64,000 nt of DNA, taken from positions 62,001 through 126,000 of the forward strand of contig DDYB01000019.1 in NCBI GenBank assembly GCA_002347265.1. Reading direction: 5' to 3'. The notes below the pieces were generated by a model that saw only the letters and a program-made list of their open reading frames with translations, was not told where the DNA came from and made no database searches. Below are positions 46,532 through 53,861 of the stretch, piece after piece; the stretch's first letter is position 1, and the number at the start of each line of letters is the position of its first letter. Origin of the DNA: Desulfobacteraceae bacterium UBA2245 (GTDB taxonomy: Bacteria > Desulfobacterota > Desulfobacteria > Desulfobacterales > UBA2245). Both the position numbers and the translations under genes were made by a program.

Positions 46532-47034
46532 CGGCCACCTTCCTTGTCCGGTAAAACCTCCTTGATAAAATCCGTGAACAGGACCAGCATCATATCCGCA
46601 CACCCCAGAGCCACGGCAAAGGTGAAGGGATAGTAAATAATGCGCAGCGTTTCCGTCACCTCGCCGCTGGAGAAAAGGATGGCGCCGATTTTGACGACCT
46701 GCCAGCCAAGGATCGCAAAAAATGCCAGACCGATCAGATTCGCCAGCGCGCGGAGCATTCTTTGAATGTTTACGGGAAATGTATTGACCAGCACATCGGC
46801 GCATACATGGCCTTTTTGGCGCTGAGTCGGCCCCAGGGCAAAGGCCGTGACCACGGCGCCGAAAAGACCCATCAATTCAAAGGCGCCCTGAACGGGAACC
46901 CAGGTCAACCGGAACAGAATGTTCGCGCATGTCAGAACGATCATGCCGACCAGACAGGCGCCGCCGATAAAAACCAGAGAGCGGTTGGCGTGAGCATTGA
47001 TTTTATCCAGAAAGGCAATCATTGAAATTTCCAT
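46528..47034 (-). CDS. dctQ: TRAP transporter small membrane subunit (DctQ)
   Basis: The 168-residue protein has four membrane helices and the DctQ features: an N-terminal helix followed by a FRLTWVPVQGAFELMGL-type loop, and RQKGHVCADVLVNTFP. It forms the scaffold with DctM. It lies 33 bases after dctP, coupled to dctM by the overlapping stop-start. An alternative start is the ATG at 47022. Confidence 0.9.
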   Translation of the reverse strand: MEISMIAFLDKINAHANRSLVFIGGACLVGMIVLTCANILFRLTWVPVQGAFELMGLFGAVVTAFALGPTQRQKGHVCADVLVNTFPVNIQRMLRALANLIGLAFFAILGWQVVKIGAILFSSGEVTETLRIIYYPFTFAVALGCADMMLVLFTDFIKEVLPDKEGGR

Positions 47035-47067
47035 GAATTTTCAACCCATTCAGGATGGGCATTGAGT

Positions 47068-48093
47068 TTACTTGGCATTGTATTTTTGAATCAGCGCATG
47101 AATATCATCGACAACCGCCTGCCCGGGAATCCCTTTGGCCTGGGCTTCCTGAATCCAGGTGTTGATCATGGGCGTGAGCAGCGCCTGGCTTTGGGCCTGA
47201 TCCGCTTCGGAGAACTGTGTAAATACGACCTGGTGTTGCGTTTTGGACCACTCAACCGCTTCCCGGACATGATCGTCCATGTAGGTTCCGGTCCATTCGG
47301 ACTGCTCTAAAGAAAGGTCGTTCATGACCTTCTGAATTTCGGGCGGCAGTGAATTCCAGCGTTCCAGATTCATGACCACGGCAAATGGATACACCACCGT
47401 CTCAGTCAGGGTGACATAACGGCAGACCTCGGCGAACTGGTAATCCTTCATGACTTCCAGAGAAGAAAACAATCCCTGGACCACCCCCCGCTGAAGCGCT
47501 TCGGGAGTGGATGACATGGGCATGCCCACCTGGTTGGCACCCCAGAGCTTGATAATTTCTGCGGCGCCGCCGGACGCCCGGATATTCATGCCTTTTAAGT
47601 CAGCCAGGCTTTGGACCGGTTTTCGGGACATGATGTTCGAAGGGGCCGTGGTGAACATAGTCAGCACCTTGACCTTGGAAAAGGCATCAGGATTGTATTT
47701 CTGATAAAGCTCCCAGAGCACAAGGCTCCCGACCCTGGCGTTGGGCACGCCCAGGGGCAGACCCATTGCGTTGGTCAGAACAAACCGGCCGGGCTGATAG
47801 GCCATGCACAGGTTTCCGATATCGGCCTGACCGGCAATAACGCCGTCCATCATGTCCTTGGCGTCCAGAAGCGTGCCGCCGGGAAAGGTATTGATGACGA
47901 CCTTTCCCGCGGTTCGCTTTTCGACCTCTGTTTTCCAGCGTTCCATCTGAACGCAGGGGAATGTGGTGGCCGCGGGGAAATTCGCGTAGCTCAGACTGAT
48001 GGTTTCTGCGTGTGCAGGTGTTTGCGGCAACACCGTGCATGCGAAGATGGCCGCCAGCAGTACGAATGTCATTCTGAAAGCATTTTGTTTCAT
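47068..48093 (-). CDS. dctP: TRAP transporter periplasmic solute-binding protein (DctP)
   Basis: The 341-residue protein has a signal peptide (cut after about AHA, residue 29) and the DctP fold, with VEKRTAGKVVINTFPGGTLLDAKDMMDGVIAGQADIG, MRKPVQ-like substrate-loop RKPVQSLADLKGMNIRAS, the conserved Arg for carboxylate binding in this segment, and WNSLPPEIQKVMND. Ligands of this family are mostly organic acids, with some taking aromatic acids or amino acids. The ATG has AAGGAGG seven bases before it. The upstream leader carries a Trp-codon peptide and terminator, so expression may respond to charged tryptophan tRNA. Confidence 0.93.
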   Translation of the reverse strand: MKQNAFRMTFVLLAAIFACTVLPQTPAHAETISLSYANFPAATTFPCVQMERWKTEVEKRTAGKVVINTFPGGTLLDAKDMMDGVIAGQADIGNLCMAYQPGRFVLTNAMGLPLGVPNARVGSLVLWELYQKYNPDAFSKVKVLTMFTTAPSNIMSRKPVQSLADLKGMNIRASGGAAEIIKLWGANQVGMPMSSTPEALQRGVVQGLFSSLEVMKDYQFAEVCRYVTLTETVVYPFAVVMNLERWNSLPPEIQKVMNDLSLEQSEWTGTYMDDHVREAVEWSKTQHQVVFTQFSEADQAQSQALLTPMINTWIQEAQAKGIPGQAVVDDIHALIQKYNAK

Positions 48094-48131
48094 AACAATC
48101 CTCCTTAAAAGCGGTTGACGTCCATAACCAT

Positions 48132-48164
48132 AAAAAAAAGGCCGGGTCAGAAGAACCCCAGCCT
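48132..48164 (-). terminator. Intrinsic terminator in the dctPQM leader (attenuator arm)
   Basis: On the minus strand GGCTGGG...CCCGGCC forms a 7-8 pair stem (one G-T pair, one bulge) followed by eight T residues (48132-48139). It is about 40 bases before the dctP start and downstream of the leader peptide, the place expected of an attenuator terminator. Confidence 0.8.
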
Positions 48165-48251
48165 TGAAACCGAAAAAGCCGTAAGCTGCTTCCGCCTTGC
48201 ATTGCGAAACCGCCCACGGCTCTGAATATTTTGTTCAGGGGTGAGCAGGCC

Positions 48252-48299
48252 TCAAAAGCCGCGCCACCACCAGTAGTATTTTTGCCTTTCCGCATTCAT
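48252..48299 (-). CDS. Tryptophan-rich leader peptide of the TRAP operon
   Basis: A 15-codon frame encodes MNAERQKYYWWWRGF. Three consecutive Trp codons follow two Tyr codons close to the stop. The ATG is about 36 bases after the predicted transcription start, with GGAG about 12 bases upstream. An in-frame GTG is 18 bases earlier. It resembles TrpL-type leader peptides, whose translation is sensed rather than the product used. Chance occurrence of three tandem Trp codons just before a terminator is unlikely. Confidence 0.65.
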   Translation of the reverse strand: MNAERQKYYWWWRGF

Positions 48300-48341
48300 G
48301 ATTCGCTGAATCTCCACTGTAAAGCTGATTTCTTTTCGAAA

Positions 48342-48371
48342 TTATTAATCAAAGAAATTTCTGTTTGTCAA
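48342..48371 (-). promoter_or_regulatory. Promoter of the dctPQM leader
   Basis: On the minus strand TTGACA (48366-48371) is perfect. At an 18-base spacer lies TAATAA (48342-48347), a weaker -10. Transcription would start near 48335, just before the leader peptide. Confidence 0.5.
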
Positions 48372-48481
48372 GAATTTATGTTTCCTCTTGAACCCTCCGG
48401 CTGCATTCATGAGTCGTTTTGAGGAATCCAGATGATTTTGCGTTCCCAACGAATTTCTCAAGAACGGCGGAGACAATGACG

Positions 48482-49201
48482 CTACCTGTTATGAAGGCTG
48501 ATCAGATAGACGGCGATAGCGGATTCCTGCTGCTCGAAGTCATGTGTTTCATCCCAGTTCCAGTCAAAAGTCACCCCGTACTCGGAATGTTTACCGTGCG
48601 CCATTCGGTAGGATATCCGGCCGACCAGTTTAAGCGGGGCGTCTCTGGTGGGCAGCGTGAACCTCAATGTGATCCGATCCGGGCAGGCCATAGCGTCGGC
48701 GAGTTCGGGTTCAACGCCCAGAATCATTCCCGTGGTGGTGATGTGGATGATCTGAGCGGTTCCGGAACCGCCTTCCCATGTCAGTTCGACCTTAATCGGG
48801 GCATGTGGATCGACAAGCTTTCCGCAGGCTTTCTGGCGAACAAACTGGTTGCGGAAAGAAGAAGGCAGCGATTCCATAAACTTACAGGGTTCGGCAAAGA
48901 AAAATTGGCAATGCCGTTTTTTCCCGATTTCAAAGACCGCGTTTACTCTGGCATCGGCCCGCAGATGAGCGGTAGGCTCGGAAAGCGGAGTGAATTCAAG
49001 CTGGACCGACTCATTCAGGGAAAGATCGGAAATCTTGTTCGCCGGGAAACAAACCACCGCCCCTTCGGAACTGATGCACAACAATTCTCCGTCGACGTGG
49101 TCGCCGCCGGAAAGAATCAGATCCACCTGAACACAATCCGACAGGCCAACCGGGGGCGAGGGCTTCGCGTGTTTTTGTCTTTGAAACAGTTTTTTAAACA
49201 T
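48482..49201 (-). CDS. PilZ-like two-domain protein (possible c-di-GMP effector)
   Basis: The 239-residue soluble protein seems to hold a YcgR-N-like beta domain (about 20-110, VDLILSGGDHVDGELLCISSEGAVVC...NESVQLEF) and a C-terminal PilZ-like barrel (about 120-225, RQKACGKLVDPHAPIKVELTWEGG...TTGMILGVEP...LRFTLPTRDAPLKLVGRISYRM...YGVTFDW). The canonical RxxxR and DxSxxG motifs are only weakly matched, so binding of cyclic di-GMP is doubtful. It is divergent to the LOG-domain gene. The dctPQM leader follows it on the same strand. Confidence 0.6.
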   Translation of the reverse strand: MFKKLFQRQKHAKPSPPVGLSDCVQVDLILSGGDHVDGELLCISSEGAVVCFPANKISDLSLNESVQLEFTPLSEPTAHLRADARVNAVFEIGKKRHCQFFFAEPCKFMESLPSSFRNQFVRQKACGKLVDPHAPIKVELTWEGGSGTAQIIHITTTGMILGVEPELADAMACPDRITLRFTLPTRDAPLKLVGRISYRMAHGKHSEYGVTFDWNWDETHDFEQQESAIAVYLISLHNR

Positions 49202-49318
49202 GGAACGCTTCCGAATATTTTTCAGCGCGATGAAGATCGAATCGCCTTTCTTCTATTGCTTAACACAGTTGATTTTCAGCGGTCAATTCTTAAGCACGCA
49301 TCAAAACGCGCAACAATC

Positions 49319-49346
49319 TTGACATGGTTTTTGCTTCTTGTATATC
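49319..49346 (+). promoter_or_regulatory. Promoter of the LOG-domain gene
   Basis: Perfect TTGACA (49319-49324), a 16-base spacer and TATATC (49341-49346), about 65 bases before the ATG of the 660-residue gene. Confidence 0.6.
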
Positions 49347-49410
49347 TATACGATCGCTGTTTGGCAGCGCCATGCCATTTCAGATCGATTACACCGGGAA
49401 AGTATGAATC

Positions 49411-51393
49411 ATGAAAAAAATCATGGAAGATTCCCTGTTTCGCGGTTTGCTCCAGTCCGAGGACGGAATTATCACCGAGGTTGTGGAATCCAATACGGAA
49501 ACCATCACCTTCCGGACGGCCTTCAGGGTTTCGAATATTCTGATCCACAGGCTCAAGACTCAGCCTCAGAATCTGATCTTCAGCGAAAGGTCGCGGATCG
49601 CCCGGCTGGGAATTCAGATCGAATGCCCATCTCCCCAGGCGGACTGCCTTGAGAAGGACATTCTCACCCTGACGCTGACAGCCTCATCGGAGATTCCGGG
49701 TTACCCGGGCCTGTATGCATTTAAGGATTTTTTCACCACCGGTCTTGCCGTAGGCCGCCTGGTGTTCTGCGATCCGGAGGCCATGTTGACCTCCGACGAG
49801 GTTCTTGAGGCCATTGAGCGGGCCGAGATCAAGCTGCCCGCATCCACGACGATTTCCAGCGACGGAAGCATTCTGATCGCCCCGCACCGGGCGGTGTGCA
49901 AACTCAGGGAACCTCTGAGCCAGGAAATGCTGGGCCGAATCCTGTTCAAGGAAAACGGCAGGGAGATTCTCAATCGCTATCAGATCAAGGAAAAAGTATC
50001 GGCACTGACCATTCCTCCGGGCCAGGGGGTGATTACCACCTGTTCCATGTTTCTCAACGAACATTACGTCGTGCTTCAGGCCGGATCCGAACTCGGCAGG
50101 CATCTTCCGGCAACCATTCTGGATCCGATCAAAACGCGAGGGATCGGAATCTATCTGGAAATCGTCAACCGGAGCAAACATCCCATCGTCAACCCGCTCA
50201 TTTCGGCCAGGATTTACCGGGCGCCAAAGCCTGAGTTCCTTGAAAGGGGAGAAAACACATTCAGAAGCACACCGCTCTATACATATGATGAAATGCGCTG
50301 GTTTGAAAATCGCTTGAACGAAGTCGAATCCGACACCTGTCCTTTTCTGGCCAAGCCGGCGGCCATCGTTCGTCGTCAGCCCAAGGCCCTGGCGAAAGCC
50401 GAGATATATGTGAACGGCCCGGACACACAGTGTACGGTCAGCCGGCCGGTCTGCGCGCTTCAGCGCCGGATTTTCACACGCAACAGTTCCTGCGCCCAGG
50501 TGTTTGCCACATCCAAAATCGCCAGAGCGCTGAACGGTGAATCGGTGAGTCTGGCGTTGAAATATTTCCCCAATATCATCGAGCACCGGGATATCATCAA
50601 TCTGGCCTGCAATGGAACCAACCAGATCGAATCCTTTTATTTTTTCGAGCCCTCTCGGGAGCACGGACAGTTTCTTTCCCAGTTGGATCACAACCGGCTG
50701 CAGGATTACCATGACTTCGGCATCGATGTGTTCTGGGTTTCACGCCTGAACAGCCGCCTGATGGTTCATGCAATGCGCGACGGTAAAGGTTATTTCGTAA
50801 CACCCGAACGCCTGACCGATTTCCACAAGTCCATGCTGTTTGCCTTTTTCGGTTCCAATCTGGAACTTTCCGAGGCAGGGGTCCGGCGTCTGGATGATCT
50901 GATTGAATCTCTGGTGGACTACTGGGGGCAGAACATCGGAATCGTTACCGGCGGCGGCAGTGGCGTGATGGAGCACGTCAACACCCTGGCGCGAAAGCAT
51001 GGAATCCTGTCCGGCGCCAACTATCTGGATATTACCGATCAGCCCATGACCACGGATGTGGATTTCTGCCAGGTTTTTCAAGCCACCTGCCGCCACAGCC
51101 GGCAGAAATGGTTTGAGGTGGCCTCTTTCCCCATCTTCAACATCGGCGGCATCGGCTCGCTGGAGGAACTGGGCATTACCCTGTGCAATATGAAGCTTGC
51201 GATTATGGATCGCGTTCCGGTGATTCTTTTTGACACCGAGGGCGAGGGCGAATACTGGCGCGGTCTGCACACCCAGATTCGGGATATGATCCGGTCTCAT
51301 CGCGCACCCGAATGGATCGCGGACAACATCATCATCACCGGAGACCCCGATGTGGTCATCAATGCGTACCGGAATCGTCTTCAACTGTTTTAG
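49411..51393 (+). CDS. LOG/SLOG-domain protein with dUTPase-like N-terminal region
   Basis: The 660-residue protein has a C-terminal Rossmann-like part (about 500-655) with IVTGGGSGVMEHVNTLARKHG and FNIGGIGSLEELGITLCNMKL, the counterparts of the GGGxxGLM and PGGxGTxxE motifs of LOG/lysine-decarboxylase-like proteins. In the second motif the usual Pro-Gly-Gly and Thr are replaced, so phosphoribohydrolase activity is uncertain. Before it (about 180-300), TIPPGQGVITTCSMFLNEHYVVLQAG and ILDPIKTRGIGIYLEIVNRSKHPIV resemble the beta-fold of dUTPase/dCTP deaminase proteins. This second match is weak. No membrane helices or signal peptide are seen. It has its own promoter. A nucleotide-handling or -sensing role is inferred. 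Confidence 0.7.
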   Translation: MKKIMEDSLFRGLLQSEDGIITEVVESNTETITFRTAFRVSNILIHRLKTQPQNLIFSERSRIARLGIQIECPSPQADCLEKDILTLTLTASSEIPGYPGLYAFKDFFTTGLAVGRLVFCDPEAMLTSDEVLEAIERAEIKLPASTTISSDGSILIAPHRAVCKLREPLSQEMLGRILFKENGREILNRYQIKEKVSALTIPPGQGVITTCSMFLNEHYVVLQAGSELGRHLPATILDPIKTRGIGIYLEIVNRSKHPIVNPLISARIYRAPKPEFLERGENTFRSTPLYTYDEMRWFENRLNEVESDTCPFLAKPAAIVRRQPKALAKAEIYVNGPDTQCTVSRPVCALQRRIFTRNSSCAQVFATSKIARALNGESVSLALKYFPNIIEHRDIINLACNGTNQIESFYFFEPSREHGQFLSQLDHNRLQDYHDFGIDVFWVSRLNSRLMVHAMRDGKGYFVTPERLTDFHKSMLFAFFGSNLELSEAGVRRLDDLIESLVDYWGQNIGIVTGGGSGVMEHVNTLARKHGILSGANYLDITDQPMTTDVDFCQVFQATCRHSRQKWFEVASFPIFNIGGIGSLEELGITLCNMKLAIMDRVPVILFDTEGEGEYWRGLHTQIRDMIRSHRAPEWIADNIIITGDPDVVINAYRNRLQLF

Positions 51394-51440
51394 CCGCCGC
51401 AAATGCCGGCTTGCGGCAAGCGGTCTGTATTCGTGGCGAT

Positions 51441-51722
51441 TCAGCGGGAAGGCAGCGGCTCATCTGGATTGACGCCGTATTTTCTTTTCCGGGCCTTGCC
51501 CCAGGAACACCCTCCGCCGGTAAGAAAAAGCTCCGCTTTCTGCAAAAACGCAGCAAAGGGGTTTCCTTCCCTCGCTTTGCGGCAGATTGGGCAACCGTAT
51601 TCGCAGTAGTCCGGATCATTCGGGTCGTTCCGGGGCATTTTCCAGCCATGCCATCCGTATGTTTTCAAATTCAGGATTCCTTTTTGACAGTCTTCAGGCC
51701 CCTTACCCACCTTTATTGGCAA
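51441..51722 (-). CDS. Small cysteine-motif protein
   Basis: A 93-residue protein starting MPIKVGKGPEDCQKGILNLK, with KMPRNDPNDPDYCEYGCPIC (four Cys including the first) near the middle and GGGCSWG at the end. The frame has strong coding character and may bind a metal or cluster. The start is TTG at 51722 without a good ribosome site and could lie elsewhere. It is 73 bases downstream of the PBP-like regulator on the same strand. No family is recognised. Confidence 0.5.
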   Translation of the reverse strand: MPIKVGKGPEDCQKGILNLKTYGWHGWKMPRNDPNDPDYCEYGCPICRKAREGNPFAAFLQKAELFLTGGGCSWGKARKRKYGVNPDEPLPSR

Positions 51723-51795
51723 TGGATCGCGCAGGAAGGCTGTGTGAAATATTTTCCGGCAAACGGGCCGGAGGAAAGGTGCCCGCTTGAGGGCA

Positions 51796-52716
51796 TCAGG
51801 GAAGCGATGCCTTTGGGCCGAAAAGCATTTTGCCGCACAGCCTCAGATCATAACCTTCTGGAAAGCCGCGGGTCAGATCGGCAAAGGCTTTGGAGTTGAG
51901 CATTTCAATGAACTGCTGCACGCCGGGCTCAAAGAACCGGTCCTTGGAAATCAGCAGATCGTAGCGTTCCCAGCAAACCGGAATGAAGCCCAGACCCAGC
52001 ATCGCGGCAGCGGCACGGATGCCTAAAGCCGCGTCCGCACGGTCGGCCAGAATCTCAAGTCCTGCATCCAGATGGGTGAAAAATTCGTTTTCATATCCGG
52101 AAATACGATCGACGGAAATTTCGTTTTTTCTGAGTTCCTGGTCGAGCAGAAGGCGGGTTCCGGTTCCGAGGGGCCGGTTGGCGATATGCATTCCCGGTTT
52201 GGAAAGATCGGAAATTTTCAAAATATTTTTCGGATTGCCCCGCCCGACCATCAGGCCCTGTTCTCTGCGGCTGAAATTGATCACCGCCGGCAGTATCTCA
52301 AGCTCCCGGTGTGCAAAATCAAAATTGTATTCTCCGGAATTTTCCTCGACCAGATGGCTTGAGGCGATATGACAGCGTTTTTGGCGAAGGGCCTTGAATC
52401 CGCCCATGCTTCCCGTGCATCCGAAAACCGCCGTATAATCGCCGGAAAGCGTGTTGAACAGGGATATGGCTCTTTCCAGAAGCGGATCATGGCTGCCGAT
52501 AATGACGAGCAACCCGTGATTTTCAGGCATCTGACGGGAAGTGGGGTAATTGCTGGTGTTTACCTCGATCCACTGTTCGACAAGATGCTGGGGGAAAATC
52601 CACTTTCCCGTAATTTTGGTGGCAGGCAGTTTCTTTTCGGATATCAGGGTGTAAACCATCTTTTCGTTTACACCTAAAAATTGGGCGACCTCTTTGGTGG
52701 AAAGCAGCTTTTGCAT
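51796..52716 (-). CDS. HTH regulator with PBP-like (molybdate-type) sensor domain
   Basis: The 306-residue protein opens with an excisionase-type helix-turn-helix (LLSTKEVAQFLGVNEKMVYTLISEKKLPATKITGKW, residues 4-40). Residues about 70-300 are a periplasmic-binding-protein-like domain (IIGSHDPLLERAISLFN, IASSHLVEE, GLMVGRGNPKNILKISDL, NRPLGTGTRLLLDQ, DAALGIRAAA), typical of the PBP_like family fused to DNA-binding or molybdopterin-synthesis domains. It probably senses a molybdate- or tungstate-type oxyanion or cofactor and controls transcription. Its own promoter is strong. Targets are unknown. The small cysteine-motif gene downstream may be cotranscribed. Confidence 0.8.
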   Translation of the reverse strand: MQKLLSTKEVAQFLGVNEKMVYTLISEKKLPATKITGKWIFPQHLVEQWIEVNTSNYPTSRQMPENHGLLVIIGSHDPLLERAISLFNTLSGDYTAVFGCTGSMGGFKALRQKRCHIASSHLVEENSGEYNFDFAHRELEILPAVINFSRREQGLMVGRGNPKNILKISDLSKPGMHIANRPLGTGTRLLLDQELRKNEISVDRISGYENEFFTHLDAGLEILADRADAALGIRAAAAMLGLGFIPVCWERYDLLISKDRFFEPGVQQFIEMLNSKAFADLTRGFPEGYDLRLCGKMLFGPKASLP

Positions 52717-52767
52717 ATGAAATTGGGTATGTTGATTTTATGTTGGAAATAAGCTTTTTATAGGTAT

Positions 52768-52796
52768 CTTATAGAAAACTTCGCGGGGGAAGTCAA
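52768..52796 (-). promoter_or_regulatory. Sigma-70 promoter of the HTH regulator
   Basis: On the minus strand TTGACT (52791-52796), a 17-base spacer and TATAAG (52768-52773), each matching five of six positions. Transcription would begin near 52761, 45 bases before the start codon. Confidence 0.75.
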
Positions 52797-52965
52797 CAGA
52801 TGCCGGTAAACCGAAACAATGTCTCAACATCCAACGAATCGAATCCACACCGCGGTTGCAATCTCCTCTGGGCGGGCGGGTGGTTTCAGAAAGGCCGCGG
52901 CAGAAACAGACAGCCGTAAAAATCACCGCCGAATTGATTTCACCATTTTGAATGCGGGAAATTTC

Positions 52966-52994
52966 TTGACAATTTTTAATAAGTTATTGTAGGT
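52966..52994 (+). promoter_or_regulatory. Candidate promoter of the cobalamin-riboswitch transcript
   Basis: Perfect TTGACA (52966-52971) lies just upstream of the riboswitch. The -10 (around 52988-52994, TGTAGG or GTAGGT) is poor, suggesting a weak or activator-dependent promoter. Confidence 0.45.
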
Positions 52995-53172
52995 GTTTAA
53001 TCAATGCAAGCGGCCCTATGGGCCTTAATCGGGAAGACGGTGAGAATCCGTCGCGGACCCGCCGCCGTAACCGGGAACGAACGTCGCAAGCACGTCACTG
53101 TCTGAAAGGATGGGAAGACGCGACCAGTAGGATGATCCGGAAGCCGGAAGACCTGCTCGCAGCCAGTTTTTG
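52993..53172 (+). ncRNA. Cobalamin (B12) riboswitch
   Basis: The segment shows the known order of conserved elements: CGGGAAGACGGTGAGAATCC, then GCGGACCCGCCGCCGTAACC, then CACTGTC, then a GGGAAGACGC block, and the final GGAAGCCGGAAGACCTGCTC. These correspond to the B12-box and flanking helices of class I cobalamin riboswitches. Downstream a perfect intrinsic terminator (53228-53266) provides an expression platform. Adenosylcobalamin binding would stop transcription before the small gene at 53416. Confidence 0.93.
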
Positions 53173-53227
53173 GCTTTGCCTTTCGCGGTAAAGGGGCACG
53201 GCTTTTCGACCGAGGATTAAAAACGGC

Positions 53228-53266
53228 ATCCCCGGACCTGTTCTGTCAGGTCCGGGGATTTTTTTT
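53228..53266 (+). terminator. Intrinsic terminator of the cobalamin riboswitch
   Basis: Thirteen perfectly paired bases (53228-53240 with 53247-53259) enclose a six-base loop and are followed by T residues through 53266. It is about 55 bases after the riboswitch end. Confidence 0.93.
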
Positions 53267-53338
53267 GGCAGCCGGAGTTTTGAAACTTTGCAAGCGGAAA
53301 TGATCGGTATCTTCAGCGAGTCACCTCTGACGGAACCT

Positions 53339-53366
53339 GAGCGGGCCTGTCAAGGGAAACCCGCTC
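53339..53366 (+). other. Hairpin between terminator and the small gene
   Basis: GAGCGGG (53339-53345) pairs with CCCGCTC (53360-53366), loop 14 bases. It precedes the ribosome site of the 67-codon gene by about 40 bases and may affect its translation. No T-run follows. Confidence 0.5.
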
Positions 53367-53415
53367 CTGCAGGGCGGACAGAACACAAACCACATTAAAG
53401 AAAGGAGCAATTCAA

Positions 53416-53619
53416 ATGTCTGAAATTCGTGATCGGATCTTCGAGGTTTCCAGTATGGGAAGGCTTTATCGTAAAAGCCTGTACATGTTTGCCTGTTATC
53501 TGGAGGACAATAAGGGCAATAAGATCAACCTGGACAGGCTGGCTGTTGATCAGCCCTTTTTTGTGTTTTTTAAAAGTGGAACCGGCTTAATGCGCACATC
53601 GGCGGTAAGGGTCGTTTAA
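53416..53619 (+). CDS. 67-residue protein under cobalamin-riboswitch control
   Basis: The gene has AAGGAG eight bases before the ATG. The product (MSEIRDRIFEVSSMGRLYRK and on) is basic at the front, with a central YMFACYLEDNKGNKINL segment and an aromatic PFFVFF stretch near the end. There is no clear membrane helix, signal peptide or metal motif. I do not recognise a family. It is the only gene downstream of the riboswitch before repeat sequence begins, so its expression should fall when cobalamin is abundant. A role in B12 uptake, salvage or a B12-independent replacement would be guesses. Confidence 0.7.
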   Translation: MSEIRDRIFEVSSMGRLYRKSLYMFACYLEDNKGNKINLDRLAVDQPFFVFFKSGTGLMRTSAVRVV

Positions 53620-53658
53620 GCGGGTTTTCAAAGTCCTCAAACAGGATCGGAAACAGGG

Positions 53659-53718
53659 CGGGGCAAGGGATTCAAAGGTAATTCATTGAATAGATAAACC
53701 ATCGAAACCCTTGCCCCG
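53659..53718. repeat. Long-stem hairpin after the riboswitch-controlled gene
   Basis: CGGGGCAAGGG (53659-53669) pairs perfectly with CCCTTGCCCCG (53708-53718), enclosing 38 bases that can form further short stems. It may be a transcript end or a repeated element. No T-run follows. Confidence 0.55.
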
Positions 53719-53729
53719 ATACCTGAAAG

Positions 53730-53861
53730 GGTGCTGGAAAACAGGAATCAGGTCGTCAGGCAAAGCGCGCCAATACGGCAAGCGCAGCATCTTCAAGCAT
53801 AAGTGAGCATTGGCGAGAGGCGACACAGCATGACGGCCTCAGGCGCAGTTTTTCAACAGCC
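53730..53861. mobile_element. MITE-like palindromic element
   Basis: The left end (53730-53757, GGTGCTGGAAAACAGG and on) and the reverse complement of the right end (53832-53861, GGCTGTTGAAAAACTGCG and on) are imperfect terminal inverted repeats of about 28-30 bases. Inside, GCGCCAAT (53767-53774) faces ATTGGCG (53809-53815), so the whole 132 bases can fold into one long hairpin. It carries no gene. The GGCTGTTGAAAAAC end is of the kind found in dispersed repeats of related genomes, from memory, unverified. Confidence 0.5.

Larger units (their letters stand above)
48132..48299 (-). promoter_or_regulatory. Putative Trp-type ribosome-mediated attenuator
   Basis: This leader contains, in order, a peptide frame with three Trp codons, a region of competing stems, and a terminator. 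GCGGCT at the peptide's last codons can pair with AGCCGT (48219-48224 on the minus strand), which can instead pair with ACGGCT further down. ACCCC at 48238-48242 could pair with the GGGGT in the terminator's left arm. Which of these is the true antiterminator cannot be settled by eye. The arrangement of leader peptide then terminator is characteristic of trp, phe and his type attenuation in proteobacteria. Confidence 0.6.

Noticed and set aside
46532..46804. N-terminal extension of DctM
   Set aside because: The extra 91 residues are hydrophilic, overlap dctQ in another frame, and the ATGA-coupled start gives the family-standard N-terminus.
47687..48295. 202-codon minus-strand frame starting in the leader
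   Set aside because: It overlaps dctP in another frame and mixes leader RNA sequence with antisense codons. The 15-codon leader frame is the meaningful one.
48219..48299. 6S RNA-like segment
   Set aside because: Some resemblance to 6S RNA words (CACCCCTGAAC) was noticed, but the Trp-codon leader frame, promoter position and terminator before dctP explain the region better.
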